Notes under the pieces: generated by a model
Databases searched by the model: none
Told to the model about the DNA's origin: nothing
Seen by the model: the letters and a program-made list of their open reading frames with translations, nothing else
In this document: positions 62,861-64,000 of the stretch, piece by piece
Position numbering within the stretch: the stretch's first letter is position 1
Layout: every line of letters begins with the position of its first letter
Assembly: GCA_024236295.1 (NCBI GenBank)
Contig: JACKKT010000004.1
Span: 124,001-188,000, forward strand
Length of the DNA stretch: 64,000 bases
Reading direction: 5' to 3'
Source of the DNA: Kordiimonadaceae bacterium
Lineage (GTDB): Bacteria > Pseudomonadota > Alphaproteobacteria > Sphingomonadales > Emcibacteraceae
Program-made: the position numbers and the translations under genes

Positions 62861-63694
62861 TTATTTGATTTTCATGCTTTTAAATATTTTTGTACACTCT
62901 GTAAGTGCTATTTCAGTAGGCAACCTTTCCATACTGCTGGCCCCATAGAAGCCATGACATTCAGGGCATTTTTCCAGAATATACTGCGCATCAGACGGCG
63001 TTGAAATCGGGCCGCCGTGACAAAGATATATGATGTCATCTCGTACAGTTTTTGCGGCAGCAATCCATTCATTGATCAAGTCCGCACACTGGTCAAGGGT
63101 CGGCGCAGTTGACACACCGATTGCGCCGCCCGTTGTGCAGCCAAGATGGGCAACAATGATATCTGCGCCCGCTTTGGCCATTTCAATAGCTTCCTGCGCA
63201 TTAAAAACATAGGGTGTTGTCAGCATGTCCTGTTCATGGGCAATACGGATCATATCGACCTCAAGACCGAACCCCATACCTGTTTCTTCGAAATTGGCAC
63301 GGATATTGCCGTCAAAAAGCCCGACGGTAGGAAAATTCTGTACCCCGCTGAAGCCCATATCTTTGAGCTTTTTTATAAACCGTTCCATATCAACAAAAGG
63401 GTCCGTACCGTTAACGCCAGCCAGAACTGGGACATTTTTAACCACCGGCAGTACTTCTTTTGCCATATCAACAACAATTTCATTGGCATTGCCGTAGGAT
63501 AAAAGCCCGGCCAGCGATCCTCGACCTGCCATGCGGTAACGCCCTGAATTATAGATCACGATCAGATCAATGCCGCCTGCTTCCTCGCATTTTGCGGACA
63601 GGCCTGTTCCAGCGCCGCCACCGATAATGGGAATACCATTTTCAATTTGCTTTCGAAAGCCGGCCATTAATTCTTTTCTGCTTAATTTATTCAT
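62861..63694 (-). CDS. phosphoenolpyruvate hydrolase-like TIM-barrel protein
   Basis: About 277 residues from ATG 63694. The sequence PIIGGGAGTGLSAKCEEAGGIDLIVIYNSGRYRMAGRGSL matches the PEP-hydrolase-like TIM-barrel family (PF09370), which is fused to or neighbours Tm-1-like proteins; GVQNFPTVGLFDGNIRANFEETGMG and YLCHGGPISTPSDAQYIL are other family blocks. The enzymatic reaction is not firmly known. A GTG at 63709 would overlap the upstream gene by 11 bases and is an alternative start. It appears coupled to the Tm-1-like gene. Confidence 0.87.
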   Translation of the reverse strand: MNKLSRKELMAGFRKQIENGIPIIGGGAGTGLSAKCEEAGGIDLIVIYNSGRYRMAGRGSLAGLLSYGNANEIVVDMAKEVLPVVKNVPVLAGVNGTDPFVDMERFIKKLKDMGFSGVQNFPTVGLFDGNIRANFEETGMGFGLEVDMIRIAHEQDMLTTPYVFNAQEAIEMAKAGADIIVAHLGCTTGGAIGVSTAPTLDQCADLINEWIAAAKTVRDDIIYLCHGGPISTPSDAQYILEKCPECHGFYGASSMERLPTEIALTECTKIFKSMKIK

Positions 63695-63698
63695 TTGC

Positions 63699-64000
63699 TT
63701 ATTCTTCACTCTGATATTTTTTGCTAAGGTCTTTGTAATTTTCTGTCATTGCAACCGCGAATTCAGGATCATTAATATGATAGGGGAGTTTAATAATTTT
63801 GACCTTCGGGTTCGTTACAGTTTCTTGAAGCGCATCTATAAAAGCCTGATCTGCATCAGGGTCATAAAAGGCCTGACCAACCGCATCAAGGGCCGAGAAG
63901 CCTTTTTCCGGGATCAGAAAACGGGCCGGAGATTTAAATCGATTCAGTTTATTACCAATCCATTTTCCCATTTGCGCATTTTCCTCTGCTGTTGTGCGCA
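63699..64000 (-). CDS. Tm-1-like/UPF0261 protein, C-terminal part
   Basis: The frame is open to the end of the window: before the internal ATG at 63971 the residues R-T-T-A-E-E-N-A-Q-M-G are in frame and match the RTTPEE motif of UPF0261/Tm-1-like ATP-binding proteins. Only about 100 C-terminal residues are seen (full length about 400). Proteins of this family work with PEP-hydrolase-like partners in unknown metabolism or defence; the plant homologue blocks tobamovirus replication. Followed directly by its usual partner gene. Confidence 0.85.
   Translation of the reverse strand, partial: RTTAEENAQMGKWIGNKLNRFKSPARFLIPEKGFSALDAVGQAFYDPDADQAFIDALQETVTNPKVKIIKLPYHINDPEFAVAMTENYKDLSKKYQSEE

Overview
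The window looks like a chromosomal segment from a moderately AT-rich, probably marine alphaproteobacterium. This is inferred from a glycerol-type GlpSTPQ(DUF2160)V ABC transporter operon, a Tad pilus minor-protein cluster, proteobacterial glcDEF, serralysin/RTX proteins with a type I secretion system, and beta-ketoadipate enzymes. The species cannot be named from sequence alone.

Layout. 1-1660: tail of a class III aminotransferase and a beta-ketoadipyl-CoA-type thiolase. 1673-3864: three TadE/TadG-like genes, of which tadG appears frameshifted. 4080-4706: two small proteins. 4743-10573: a six-gene ABC uptake operon of the glycerol family, preceded by a Cys/Met-metabolism PLP enzyme (10584-11774). 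11862-15475: a possible tryptophan-related module (isochorismatase-fold hydrolase, solute-binding domain without signal peptide, Trp/Tyr-type permease, divergent tryptophan 2,3-dioxygenase homologue). 15487-16787: OsmC protein and PcaD-like lactonase. 17327-21638: RND efflux pair. 21711-23037: NTF2-like exported protein and a methyltransferase. 23209-26190: RTX/Calx-beta lipoprotein. 26463-27749: S41 peptidase.

27999-43924 is an apparent genomic island. It is bounded by a 271-bp direct repeat that contains the 5' half of a tRNA-Arg(CCT) gene and the 3' end of ggt. Inside are a truncated tyrosine integrase, a type I secretion ATPase and membrane-fusion protein, two unrecognised small proteins, and a 3175-residue secreted metalloprotease-type protein (metzincin domain, RTX repeats, five nearly identical 92-residue modules, calcium-binding C terminus). 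The secretion pair most likely exports the giant protein; no outer-membrane TolC partner is visible.

44011-64000: gamma-glutamyltranspeptidase, an FAD/NAD(P) protein and an Lrp regulator in one direction; glucokinase divergent from a sodium/sugar-type symporter; a secreted M14 peptidase; a compact four-gene set pairing a PAPS sulfotransferase with an arylsulfotransferase-like beta-propeller and two small membrane proteins; and a long minus-strand run (Tm-1-like/UPF0261, PEP-hydrolase-like, SRPBCC, MFS transporter, glcD-glcE-glcF, octaheme cytochrome c with TPRs).

The best candidates for undescribed biology are the secretion island with its self-similar giant protease, the sulfotransferase/ASST-like operon, and the dioxygenase-like protein lacking the usual distal histidine.
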